Of a stretch of 64,000 bases of DNA, positions 36,757 through 49,269 are shown piece after piece. This DNA comes from Sindora glabra (taxonomy: Eukaryota; Streptophyta; Magnoliopsida; Fabales; Fabaceae), in contig CM035226.1 in assembly GCA_020226215.1 (NCBI GenBank), forward strand, positions 91,412,895 through 91,476,894, read 5' to 3'. The notes beneath the pieces are model-generated. The model saw only the letters and a list, made by a program, of their open reading frames with translations. It did not search any database and was not told the origin of the DNA. Made by a program: the position numbers and the translations under genes. Position 1 is the first letter of the stretch. Every line of letters begins with the position of its first letter.

Positions 36757-38959
36757 GAATATAAAATCTAAATCATCAATAAGAAAATACCATTCATAAC
36801 ATTTAAGTCATCTTTGACTAAGATAAAGATTTGATGAGAGATATATATACTTACTTGATAATGTTAATCTATTCTTAGAAGTTTTAAAGCATCCATATCC
36901 ACTTTTTCAAAACTTTTCCTATTATCACAATTTACAAAAGTAATTTATAAATATATCAAATTTATTTATTTTCTCCTCAAATTACCATTCTTTTATTTAG
37001 GATCTAATCAGAATATTTTAACATTCTCTATTCAAATTCTATTATTTCTTTCTTGAGTCAATCACAAAAAATTAGAATATAACATATTATGAAGATTTTA
37101 AATTTAAGTTCATACAAACAAAATAGTAAAACTTGCTACCATAACAAAAGCCCATTTAATCTATTCCTCTAATTTATACTATTATTTCCTTGTATCCTTA
37201 AAATTATCATAGAAATTAGAAATTTTCATAAACAAGAACTTTTCCAAATCAAACTTCAAATATTATAAATATTATAAATACTAAAACTTTATGTCATAAG
37301 GATATTTATTACCACCATTTTATGAAACTAACAATTAAATTCCCACCATCTTTAGCTTTATTTTACTCAACTCATCTAAACACATTTAGGTTTTCTTGAA
37401 CTAGGCTTGAGTCTTTTAAAGTATTAGAATATAACATTCTATACATATATTTTTTTAACCATATTATTTCAATGTTCCACGACATGAAAATCATATTTCT
37501 CTTATACATCATGATACATTTTTAAATCATCTAAATGGATTCCCTTACAACAACTTGAAACATCATAAAATTGAAGTTTTTCTTGATCTTAGCTTAAACA
37601 TCCAACACAGTAATATTGATGGTACAAACAGGTTCCAATCTTGTCACTTTAACACTTTGTAGCATAAAAATTTCATTTTTACAAAAATATCATCATTTTT
37701 CTTAAAATGTCTAAAAACAGTTTATCTTGGGTTATGTATAAGATCTTTATAAAGATTAAACTCTTATGATATAATCATGCTCACTAGCAATGGAAGCTCA
37801 TCAGGTTGCCGATAACGGATAAGGACCAAATAGCCCTATTTTATTTCTTACTAGTTGCACTTTCAACAACCTTTACTCAAAATCTAGCTACCATGAGTTG
37901 AGGAACATCATTGCTAGCTAAACTATGCATGGTAGTGTGAGAAAGGTAGCTAACAAAGCTACTCTGATCTATTGCTTAATTGCTATACTATTATTCCTTC
38001 ACATATTGAAATTAACACCCAATGAACATGACTTATAGTGGCGACAGTGATGTGCAATAACTCGTGCCAAACAATAGTGGCAATGCACGATTGGGGACGT
38101 TGGAGGAAGGATGTTAGTGAGAAAAAAAGGAAGAAGAGAGGGGAAAAGATGCAAAGGAGAGAGAACAGGGGTGTGTGTTGGTAAGAATGAGAGAGAAAGA
38201 GTTATAAAAAATATAAGAGAGGGACATATGCTAGTAGATAAAAATAAAAGGAAAGGCAGTAGCGAAGTCAATATGAGAAATAGAGCAAAAAGGCTAAAAA
38301 ATAAAAAAAAATACAAAGGAGAAAATTGACATATTAAAAAGAAAAATAAGGAGAGAGAAAGAAGCTCAAACACGAGGTATAGGCTTTTATTTTATGCTTT
38401 GCACCTAAAGTAAGCTTATTTTCAATAATCCTTCATTTCAATTTGAAAACAATCAAGCTGTTCGCTTATAAAAATTCCAATTTTCAACTATCCTTAATAT
38501 ATATATATATATTTGAAAGTTCTAAAATAATTATGTCAACTTTTCATAGTTTCCAAAAATAATTTAACAATACAAATAGTTTATTTCATAATTTCCACAC
38601 TCTTAAATTTATATTTTCCAATCGAATATTTTGATATTTCTTTTGACATATAAAATCTCAATACTTACATTTTTTATAAAACTAATTTTATTTACCATCT
38701 TAACTTAACTATTTTTAGTCTCCCTCAATAAAAAATATATATATTTGTAATAGTAATAAATTAATAAATTTGAAAGTCCTAACCAAAAATAATTTATTAA
38801 ATATTAATAATTAATTTGATAAATATTTGTATTTTTAATTATTAAAAATATTCCAAAACCTTTAAAAAAAACTAAGATTAAATATTCATTAAATATGTAA
38901 AATAAATTTTCACAAGCATTACAATTTATAAAAGTTTAAATTTTAGCTTAGATATTACA
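36300..38959 (-). mobile_element. Ty3/gypsy-like LTR copy on -
   Basis: On - it begins TGTAATATCTAAGC at 38959. It has a CT-rich tract (about 38370-38110) and a short complex stretch around 37790-38090. It then has repeated units such as GAAATTTTTATGCTACAAAGTGTTAAAG (about 37680) that match the tandem units of the + copy at 48149-50500. A 124-codon frame on - (37999-38373) comes from the CT-rich tract and is not a gene. The end of the LTR could not be fixed. Confidence 0.45.
36679..36752. repeat. (AT)n microsatellite
   Basis: An uninterrupted AT dinucleotide run of about 74 bp. Confidence 0.97.
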
Positions 38960-39254
38960 AATTAGGCTTCTGCTCATTGTTGGCCTTGTTGGCTCCTATA
39001 GACCTTTAGATAAAAAGCATCTCACTACAACCCTTTCTTCAAAAACATTTTCTAATATTAGGTTTATAACAAAAATCTAATTACAACTTTTATTGGTTTA
39101 TAATGATTCTATTAGTTTTCTGATTATGTCTACTGGTATTCAATGAGTTGGATTTTCTAGTAAATGTCACAAGTTTGCAAGAGCTTACCATAAAATCCTA
39201 CAATAAAATCACCTTCTAACACAATATTTCCTATACTTCATGAAACTACAAAAT

Positions 39255-40660
39255 TGTTACACCCACTAATATTAAAAATAATAATTTTATAATTTATTTA
39301 AATAAAAAATAGGTAATAAAGTAGGTTTAGATAAGTTACACTTATTTTTCTATTTTACACTTGAAATATGTTGACCCCATTTTATAAAGGAAGCAACCTT
39401 TTTTCCCATTTTTTATGTCCTACTTCTCACCCTTTGAACTTCCACTTTAATACAACATTTTTCTCCATTTTTAATTTTTTTTATCATTATTAAGTAATTA
39501 AGGTAAGGATTTCTTACTATTTTCCAACATTTTAAAGATTCTCTTGATTAATTTTTTCTATTACCAAGTTAAATTCCTCATGATTAGGGAGAAAATAAGT
39601 TTGAAGAAAAATTTATGCCCTAACCTGAGGTTTCCCTTCATTTAGTTTGTAATTGCTCAATTTTTAAATAACATCCACTCTTAACTCTCATTCTTTAACT
39701 TATAAGTAGCATTCTAATAGAATTTTTTTATTGATTTTATAGAAAACTTGGTATTTTAGTTAGGATTTTGAAGGAACTTAAAGTTTGATCTTGTGTTTTA
39801 GCTTGAAATATGTGAATATTTTAATGAATCTTGTAGTTGTGATTTAGCTCTTATGAATTGTGATGGTCTGATAAGAGATTTGAGATCATGAGAGAGATTC
39901 ATGCTAAGTTTAAATGAATGATGTTTTCCATGAAAATATGTAAAATTTCTTGATATAATCAATTATGAGTTCTCTAAGTTCATATAATCAATTATATTGT
40001 AACAAAAAAATTTCCTTTTAGACTCCTACAATATACTACACAATCAATTATAACCTCTCTATGCTCATATAAATAATTATAACCAAAATATAAGCTTTCT
40101 AAACTCGTATAATCAATTATAACCAAAGATCCACTTTCTAGACTTAGATAATCAATTACACCTTATTGATTTTTAAAATTATATATGTTCTAAGGATTTT
40201 AACTATATTATAAATTTGTATATGTTTGATATGGGATTGAATGATTTTAATGACTAATTAGAAATAAAATGAGTACATGTACCATGCTAGATAATAAATG
40301 AATTTAATGAGGCTATGTAAAGAGACATGATGAGGTTGTAACTTGTAAATTAATATATTGGTTAATAAAGTCATGAATAAGTTTTATTAGTATTCTTTGT
40401 GAAATCAATTAGGATAAAAATTGTTAAATTCTTAGGTATGTATTTAATTTCAATATGAGATTAATTATTGCCATAAATGTTGAAAAATAATAAAAGTTAT
40501 TTAACCATCTATGAACTACATAGAATGTTACTGTTATAATAACTATGTAATTTAAGTGTTGATTAAGGCATTTGTTATCTTGATAATTATACTATTGACA
40601 AGATTGATGATGTTAGGAATGATATATATAAATATATTGTGGCCTTATATACCAAATCCA
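39255..40660 (+). mobile_element. Ty3/gypsy-like LTR copy on +, interrupted by solo LTR copy 2
   Basis: Begins TGTTACACCC, a usual gypsy LTR start. It contains the CT-rich block (39390-39480), a CTCATGATTAGGGAG segment (about 39577), and six TAATCAATTAT-like palindromes (39955-40160). After the solo LTR it probably resumes at 42054. It starts only about 295 bp from the oppositely oriented LTR start at 38959. Confidence 0.45.
39955..40160. repeat. Array of TAATCAATTAT palindromes
   Basis: Six near-identical palindromes near 39955, 39983, 40041, 40068, 40109 and 40147. Several are followed by TATAACC and preceded by CTTTCTA.ACTC-like sequence, so the unit is larger than the palindrome. Confidence 0.7.
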
Positions 40661-42048
40661 TGTTAGTGTATATGCCCTAAAACCAATCATATTGGTGATT
40701 GTAATTTTGAATCATGTTATTTTAATGGCAATTTCAATTATTATATTTATTTATATTATCTGCATAATATATTCAATTATAATAATAACTTTAGAATAAT
40801 TGTATTCTTAAATGTCCCTAGTCATATATGGGATATTAAGTTTACACATGAGTACAAGTTAGAGAACTTGTATACTGGACTGACCCATATTAAGAACAAT
40901 ATATGGATCGTTATATGAGTGTCATAAGTGGTTCTTAGTGATCATTATTAATATGGTCCTTTGACCTGAGATCACCAAGGTTCCGTACATGTGAGTTTCA
41001 TATTTTGATACTATTCTATGTCACTAATGGTTAAGTGAATGCAAGGGTAAATATTGGATATGTCACATATCATGCGGAGGGGTTTGTGTGATCAAGATGG
41101 GATTTGTCCCTCCTATATAACAGGAGTAACATCTATGGGCCCCTTGATTAAGTAAAGTTGAGAAAATGCATGGCCATGCTCAGATAAATTGATATGAGAT
41201 GTCAATTACATTTGTTTCAGTTAGCTTACTTAGGAATCAAGAAACCTTAAGGTTGGGCTATACGGGAATGACACGGTCTATGTCTTGTGCTCAATCTAGA
41301 TATATAGGACAAAAGGACATAAGTGATGATCACGTGTAAAGGTTTAGTCAAATCACCGACTTTCTTATTACTTGGGTAACAATGATGTATTGCTAGACAC
41401 CAATCATTGTTTATGATCATTAATATGATTAATGGTCATTGCCAACGTAATGAGAGCCTGTAGGGTCGCACACTTAGAGCTAAGTGAATTTGGAATTAAT
41501 GGACCAAATTGTTTGGGCTTAATATTTGGGAATTCATGTTATAATTATAAGGCCCAATAATAAGCCTATAATTGTACATGGAATAAAGCCCAAATAGGTT
41601 AGGTTTTTTTATGCACCTATTTAAATAGGCTTGTTGGGTAATAATAGATTGACTATCATTATTCACGCACCCTAAAAAGGCATAGAAAATCCTAACACCT
41701 CTCATTGACCAAAAACCCCTGAAGAGGCGTAGCTAGCACTACGAGGTGTAAGGAGACCAATTCCAACCGGTGTGTGTAGTGGACATTCATCGGTGATTCA
41801 TGGGTTCGTGTGGATACACAAAGGTATAGCCATATAAACGCTGTACTGGTGATCTGATCTTCGAGTTTCTATTCCGGTTCGTGATTTGGAGAGCAGATTG
41901 GATTTACTATGCAGTGGACAGAAGATTTTGGCCGAAAGGTATAAAACCTAATCCCTAATCTATGGCATTCTAAATTCGCATGGATCCTTAGTGGAAATCG
42001 TGCAAAAATTTTATTCCGCTGTGCATGTATGATGCGCGATTTCCAGCA
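40661..42048 (+). mobile_element. Solo LTR, copia-like, copy 2 (1388 bp)
   Basis: Starts TGTTAGTGTATATG and ends GATTTCCAGCA (TG...CA). It is flanked by exact 5-bp ATCCA (40656-40660 and 42049-42053). It is homologous along its length to 33852-35218, but the target duplications differ, so the two are separate insertions. ACCTATTTAAATAGG near 41617 is a likely core promoter, and the G+C-richer last 350 bp match LTR leader sequence. Short frames of 61-69 codons on - inside it have no family match. Confidence 0.85.
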
Positions 42049-42456
42049 ATCCACATACTTATTTATGAAATGTTAAGACTAACCTTGAAAAGATAAGATT
42101 TAGTTTATGAAAGGATGAGGATAAGTGAGAGTCATAACAATATTTATTTAATCATGTTTGGATATTTTTTTAATAACTCAAATTTTCTTGGGATCACTAT
42201 TAAAATTTTGAATGAAATCAATAGTACATTGAAATAAAACCTTTATTTCGACATCCCATTGTGAGAATTCACTTTGATATATGTATGATGCATTCTTGGG
42301 ATTATGGTGAAACTCATAGTTAAATGTAACTTCTATATGCATAAAACCTTTCTTCATGTAAATGTATGGATATTTCGTCCCTCTTGCAAATAAGACATAG
42401 GTTAGTTTTCTTTATGGTTTTAACAGTAATATTATTTGAATTATGGATTTAAATTA

Positions 42457-42676
42457 GGGGTGAAACTTAGATAAAGTTCTTTAAGCATTTATTATAAAGT
42501 TCTCTATTCATATTATGTTATGTGTATTAATTACTTTATTATAATTAAAAAATTAATAATTATTATAATTATCATATTAAAGTTATTGATAGTTAATGAA
42601 ACAATTAATACATGTGTCATAATCTGAATAATAAATCTTATAACAAATACCTAAGGAACTTTACCTAAGTTTTACC
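42457..42676. mobile_element. MITE, family M2 copy b (9-bp target duplication)
   Basis: A 220-bp element beginning GGGGTGAAACTTAGATAAAG and ending CTTTACCTAAGTTTTACC, with arms of about 85 bp that pair (for example ATGTGTATTAATTA against ACATGTGTATTAATTG in reverse). It is flanked by exact TTTAAATTA (42448-42456 and 42677-42685). Related to 6879-7111 and 55387-55602. Confidence 0.88.
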
Positions 42677-42879
42677 TTTAAATTATAACTTGCTTTGAGT
42701 GATTAGTCACTAAGTGCACATGTAAACTCATTATTTTTATTATTTTCTTTCAGGGAAATGTCTTTCTTTTAGATACCTAGTTGTTACTTAATTTGATTGA
42801 AGACAGGCTTGCATTAAGAATTATTATGGCACTTCAATAAGTAACAAAATAGTTGGACTATGTTTTTGCATTATTTGCA

Positions 42880-43800
42880 TGGTGTAAAGCTTAAATTGAA
42901 TCTCAAAAATCTTCACACATAACATTGAATTATAATGAGTCTAACATATTATTATGCATTGGCAAGGATGGTGGTTAATTACCAATGGCAATTATGTCAA
43001 TCACAATCCTAATAGGGTCATGACAAAAACCTATGTCATAACTTGTAAACATAATGACACAAGTTACAATTCTTATACATAATTTTCATTATTAATGTCA
43101 TTTTATGCATGTCTCCTATAAAATCATGTAACAAAGTCATTATCTTATGAGTACATTTCATACTTTATGCAATTACAAAACTTACATCATAACTTGTAAA
43201 TATAATGGCATTTGTTACAACTTTCATGCATATACTTCATTGTCAATGTCACTCAAATGCATGTTTACCACAAAGTGATGCCATAAAGTCATATTCTTTC
43301 ACAATACTTTTCTATTTTTTGTAATTGTCAAACTTATATCTCTGCTTTTAGTATAATGACATTTTAAATAGCTTTCATGCGAGTCATACATAATTCCTAT
43401 AAGCATAAATAAAGCCCATAAGTCTACTATAAAATCATGTAAAAAACTCATATTTTTAATGGAATATTTCTCACATTGTATGCAATTGTAAAAACACATG
43501 TTAATATAATAGTAGTCATATTATAATTCTTGCAAAACATACATATGATCTATAACATCATGCAAACTTATCTAGAATCATGCATCAAAATCATACTTTA
43601 ACATAATACTTTACATACTTCATACAATTGCAGTACTTGTATCACTGCTAGTGAACATAATAACATTCTATATAATTGTTATGCAATGATGCAAGTTATA
43701 CCATAATTTCCACAAAGCTTACATATAATACATAATATCATATGATTTTATCATAAAATCATTCAATAAATTAAAGTCACAAATCATATAAGTTTACCTT
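42880..43800 (+). repeat. Diverged tandem array, unit about 142-161 bp, five units
   Basis: The phrase AAAACTTACATCATAACTTG and variants recur near 43025, 43187, 43330, 43489 and 43631. Each is preceded by a TATGCAATTAC or ATACAATTGC-like segment and followed by ATAATGACA/GGC, CTTTCATGC and AAATCATGTAA landmarks. The order of landmarks is the same in every unit, so this is a real tandem array although the units are strongly diverged. Confidence 0.75.
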
Positions 43801-45010
43801 ATGCCAAGATAATATAAGAAAGTATTGGTACTAGCTTTTATTAAGGTAATACTAAATGAAAGCCTTTACTATTATCTTTCTTTTTTTGTACTATTTGGTG
43901 TATTAGTAAGTTGATGCTTACTTTGTTGAAAGACCAGGATAGAGTGATACTCACAAATTGATTAAAATGAGATAATTATGACTAAGTTGAAATTATAGTG
44001 TTGTTTTAATTATAAACTCTAATCTTTAATTTCTTCAAGACATAAAAATTGCATTAGATTATACTTAAATACAAAAGTTTTCTCCATAAATCGTTACTAA
44101 TATTATAATCAATAAAAGTCATTAAATAAATTTTAAAGGTTAACTCACATTATTGATAGTTAATAGTAACCACTCATAAATAAAATCAACATCAATAATT
44201 AATAAGTATTACTAAATTAATCAAAATATTAATAATAGTATAAATAATACATAATAAAAATAAAAATAAAAGTACTTACATGTGACAAACACTAGTGCTA
44301 GTTATGACATCAAGGGGTTTTTCTCAATCATATGGTGCATTTAGCTAAAAAATTTTTAAGCAAATTGCATGGAAGGCTCAATGCATTTATTCATAATATG
44401 TGCATAATTATTTGAACTAAAGAAACTTACAAATTCCATATTAATTAATAAAACCAATCATGTGCCTATAATATGACTAATTAGCACTTTGAAATATATC
44501 TTTATCTCTAAAAAAATTACTCATACATGATAGATTGGTGTAGTCACTAATAAGATTGGAGTTTTACTAGTCATTAATGATAAATTAAAGAATAAAAATA
44601 TGTTTAGTTCAAAGTGCAATATTCACTAATGGTGAATTTTAGAAATAAAAATGCATTTTAATATTAATTAGCCACATTTTCATTAGATTTATTTAATTAA
44701 AAACTTGCATTAATAACTCCTTTAATAGAACATTCATTTAGATTGTAGTTAGTAGATTTTGTGTACCTTTTTTTCAATACTAAAAAAGATTGATAGAGAA
44801 AGGAAATAAACTTAAAAAAATGAAAAGAACAAATTTAAAAGACATAAAGGAAACTTAAAAAAGGAAAAACAAGGACTTCTAGTAGTACATATATATATCA
44901 AATATGATAATTTTAGTTTATATATAATGGATGATGTCACAACCCTCCTCAAGTAGTAATCAATGTGGAACCCAGTTATCTAGTTCTCACCAACTTAACT
45001 TAGTCATGCT
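43800..45010. other. A+T-rich DNA, nothing recognised
   Basis: No gene, RNA or paired terminal repeat seen; probably a continuation of transposon debris. Confidence 0.4.
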
Positions 45011-45011
45011 C

Positions 45012-45128
<117 letters not shown>

Positions 45129-45129
45129 G

Positions 45130-46931
45130 TAATACTTAAGGATAATAATATCATTCACCTAGTTAATTTCTACAAAAGATAATGGAAGTTTAGCCTTCTC
45201 ATAGTCCTTAACATATAGCCTAACTAATCCCTAATACATAAAGAAGTCTTTACCTAACACTACAATTTCTATATGCCAAGGTCCAAAAGACATATATATT
45301 TATAATTAAAATGACAATATTGCTATCATAATCATCAAGAAAAGCTTAGAGGATCTACCTTTGTTGCAGTAGTGGTGAAGGCGCTTCAACTTAAAAATCT
45401 ATGACATTAAACATGAAAGAGTAATCTTAGACTTAGTAACTAAGCATCTTAAGAAAAGAATCATAAAACAACTAAACCTTACCAATCAAATTTAACCTTC
45501 TTTATACATAATCTAGCTTTTACATAATTACATAACCATATCATTAATAAGACTAACATTCTTGATTGCATAACAAGGGTTGCATCATCACATCATTAAT
45601 CAATTCAAGAGTACAAATTCAGTAATTTCATAAGAGGATATGTGCAATAGAAAGAAAAAAAAATCTTTTTGTAACTTCTATCCATCTTTATGTCTTCACA
45701 AACCTAACCTTATCCCTCCAAGGTTTAGCTTATCCTTTCATAAATTTTTTACTAGATTTGAGATTCAAGTCACAAGCAATTTCAATTCGCTTCTATCTTA
45801 ATTCCCATGAATAGTAGTGCATTTCCATACTAAACATCATAAAATGACATTTATATCTTACATTTGGAATATCACAATACCATCATGCCTTTTTATGTAG
45901 CCTTAGGTCCATTTAGTATCATTTAATATATAATGACTCATATTAACATCATGGTACAAACTACACATCTTAAACCTTTAAGGACAATTATTATCGCAAA
46001 ATAAAAGCTATAATTGATTATGTAATAAATTATGCAATTTCAAATAGCAACTCTATAGGGGCATAATCAATTATAGGATTTCATAGATAAAGTTTATAGG
46101 CATATAATTAATTATATCATTTTAAAAACTAAGACTTTCATGCATAATAGATTATTTAATCAATTATAAGCTTTTAGAGAGCAAAACTTGTCAGGCCATA
46201 ATCAATTATCTCATAGTTCTATAGAACTTTTTCAATCAAAATACTATTCATCCATGCAAAAATCATACCTAATTTATCTTTAAAGCTAAATTACTTAAAC
46301 ATCTTACTAGATTTAGCCACCTTGACATCATACAAGCTAGATACAACAAGAAATTAAGTTAAAAGACATAAATTATCACACTTTTCTCAAGATTCTAGGT
46401 AAACAAGGAAGCCTAACTTTAACTAATTTAAATCATGTAAAACATTTAGGATTTAGTTAGAATGTTCACTTACTTTGTGTGGAAGAGATTATTGAAAAAT
46501 AAAATTGTGGTTAGCTTGCTCCTAATCATGTAAAACTAATGAATTTAAAGTTAGGGTTCCAAAGCTCAATTTTTCTATGCCAAACTTTAAATCATCCAAA
46601 TTTAAGGTAGAAATAGAGGAAAAGGCTTGCAATGATTGAAGTTTAGGAAGGTTTAGCTTAATTGTAAGAAAAAGATTGATGAAGACTCATGCCTTTCTTG
46701 AACTTGGTCAATGAAAAGGAAAAAGAGAAAATAAAGAGATGATGATGATATATTTTATATTTTTATGTGTGGAAAAATGATGAGTGAAAAAAAATAGGGT
46801 GATAAAAAGGAAAATAAAGTCAAAAGCTAAATGGAAAAAGTTCCCTTATTCTCTGCCACACTTTAACATTTAACCCTATCCATATTTAAATTTTAAATAT
46901 TTTATTTTATTCTTTTTTTATATATTACACA
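45130..46931 (-). mobile_element. Ty3/gypsy-like LTR copy on -
   Basis: On - it starts TGTGTAATATATAAAA near 46931. It then runs through a CT-rich tract (46860-46700), TTAGTTTTACATGATTAGGAGCAAGC (about 46535-46510) and a TAATCAATTAT cluster (46215-45995). The order of landmarks matches the + copies at 31702 and 39255. The exact 3' end is not visible. Confidence 0.45.
45995..46215. repeat. Array of TAATCAATTAT palindromes
   Basis: TATAATTGATTATG, CATAATCAATTATAGG, ATATAATTAATTATATC, ATAGATTATTTAATCAATTATAAG and CATAATCAATTATC occur within about 220 bp. Confidence 0.65.
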
Positions 46932-47049
46932 TAAGATTCTTATTCCAAACTTTTATTATAATAATTAATTATTTTTCCTACATAAATACATTTTAATTTT
47001 CAAGAGGTCTAATAACTAATCATAATATGTTTAAATAGACTTGCTTTTT

Positions 47050-48140
47050 TTATATTCCTTAGAGAAGATGTAGAAAATGAAGACCACTTATTGCTTGTGA
47101 AAGTTAATATTGAGATTAGCTCCAATTCTCTTGAATTAAATGGATAGAATCTTCCATGATATTAAGGATAAATATTCCACTTAAAAAATTATTTTGTATC
47201 CTTCATGTTATGCATGTTACGAGGAAAAGTATCATCTATGATGTAGTGGACATTAATTTTTTATATCATTGATTCTTATGAAACATTAATAAATAAATTC
47301 TTTAAAGGAGTAGTTTCCTTATCCATGGAAATCTCATTGGATAGAGTAAAAGGAAACTGAAATAAGGGTTGAACATGATGATAACTAGAATGATATGTTG
47401 TTAAAATTTGATGAAAGAAAGGATATCTTATAAAATTTGATGAAGAAGAATAGTCATCTTTATCTTTCACACATTGTTGTTTATAATGTCCCAGATGTCT
47501 ATAATATAAAAAAATTGCACATTATTTTCCCTTTTGAATAATGCAAAAACCAAATTACTTGATTAGTATAGATAAAGTCACTAAAATGTTATGCTAAAAG
47601 TAGTTTATCCTTTCGTTAATTAAGATAGCAGAATTGAAAGGTGCTAGTAGCATTCTTTACAATTTCTTTCAATTCCTTTACTTGTTGACTAAGGTTGAGC
47701 TTATAGCATTTTAATTGCTTAATTTCTATTTTCAAATTTGCTAAATAAGTAATAACCTTCCCTTCCCACTAGACTTGATATAGCTTGTCTTCTAAAGCTT
47801 TAATTTGTTCTAACAATCATATGTTAATGTTTTCTAAGTCCTTAGTTTGATGATATAATCTTTTCACTTTTCTATTCACAGATTATAAGTTTTAAGTTTT
47901 AATTCATTAATAAACATGGCATTGAATTTCTTAACAATGACTTTATTAAGGATGTCCAAAGAAGACAAATTAGAAAACTAACTATTAGAAATAATTACAA
48001 ATGCATTAATATAGTTATCTTTGAAATTTTCTAAGCCATTCACAAAGAATAGCCAACATTCACCAAAAGATGCTCAAATAGAATATTCAAATGGAGAAGA
48101 CATCATCTAATGCTTATATTCAATCTCAAGAGGTTTAAGC
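47050..48140 (-). pseudogene. Retroelement gag-like relic (coiled coil and degenerate zinc knuckle)
   Basis: Read on -, one frame with a few stops gives a Lys/Glu/Leu-rich coiled-coil-like segment (about 47850-47640; LKIEIKQLK, QQVKELKEIVK). It is followed by YYRHLGHYKQQC at about 47471-47505, which keeps the GH-x4-C half of a CCHC knuckle while the first two Cys positions are Phe and Tyr. A Ser/Phe/Pro-rich tail follows (47276-47470). The order resembles retrotransposon gag. I cannot say which retroelement class it came from. Confidence 0.35.
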
Positions 48141-48441
48141 TGCTTTAGTGTAATACCCTTGAATGCTATTTAAGGTTTAATTGTTTTATATATGTTATAT
48201 GCTTTAATATCATCAAGGATAGTTAAATCATATTTAATTTGAAATGCACATATTTAAATTATTTGTATTGAGTTAATATTAAGATTTTATTTATCACAAG
48301 TAATATTAAAATATTTTATTAAAGAATGCAAAATTTAAGAGTGCAAAATTTATAAAATATATCAGTTATGTTGAATGGCTTTTACTTACGAAATTGTGCA
48401 TTGCTAATGATATTTTAGAAATTGAAGTGTGATGAATTTCA

Positions 48442-48449
<8 letters not shown>

Positions 48450-48500
<51 letters not shown>
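48450..48500. repeat. (AT)n microsatellite
   Basis: An uninterrupted AT run of about 51 bp inside the gypsy-like LTR. Confidence 0.96.
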
Positions 48501-48504
<4 letters not shown>

Positions 48505-49269
48505 TTGTAGAAATTATTCTTTAATAATTATGTGCATATTAAAATATTCATATTGAGTTTTACAATTATTTGGAGAGAAAGTACTATAAAATATAAAAAA
48601 TCTGATGGCTAAGATTGATTTGAACTAATTAGAAGGGTGAGATTAATAGAGGATTTAAAGTTATAGTGCACCAAGAAGCACCAAATTGCATCCCTTGGCT
48701 TATTTTTCTTTTATTTTCTGTCTCTCCTCTTTATTTTATTATTTTTTCCAATTGCTTTCTCTTTCTATCTCCTCCTTTTTTTAGAATGTCAGTACCTTTT
48801 TCTTTCTTTCCATACTCCAGAATTAATGCTATTTCATTCTTAATTTTGCTTTCTCTTTCTCTTTCTCTTTTTCCATTCCCTCCCCTTCTTTTCTTCTTGG
48901 TGTGCATTTATTCTCTCAGCCTTCAACTTGTGTGTGATACCACACCATATTTGTGGTGCAAGGGTCATTGTCCAATAACGAGTAATCACCGACAAGGAAG
49001 CAATAAAATAAGCTAGTTAGAATGGAGCTCATGGCTAATGGCTATCGTGGAGATCCCAATACCACCCTATTAAAACCACCTCCCTTCATGTCATTATCCA
49101 TTCATGGCAAGTAAAGCCATACAAAGTAGCTCATGATAAAAGCAACCTCTCACATGTATAGAGCTACGATTACCGGTAAGTCTAACACATTCCAATGATA
49201 GTGAGCTATTGCTAACCGTTATGGATAGCAATGAGCAAGTGTATATCACAAAATTTTAATATTGATGAT

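Noticed and set aside
37999..38373. 124-codon frame on - with a hydrophobic Leu/Phe/Ser/Pro composition, apparently a membrane protein
   Set aside because: It is the translation of a CT-rich tract inside a gypsy-like LTR. The related tract at 48.7 kb gives a different low-complexity peptide.
42880..43800. CRISPR-like spaced repeats
   Set aside because: Units are about 150 bp, diverged throughout, with no short identical repeat and unique-spacer pattern, and the DNA is plant nuclear.
47050..48140. Possible endogenous pararetrovirus, because of the coiled coil and zinc knuckle-like motif
   Set aside because: No movement protein, protease or reverse transcriptase signature is present nearby; a retrotransposon gag remnant is the simpler reading.
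48666..49016. 116-codon frame on + resembling a membrane protein
   Set aside because: Same CT-rich tract in the opposite LTR copy; no conserved motif, no family and no supporting context.
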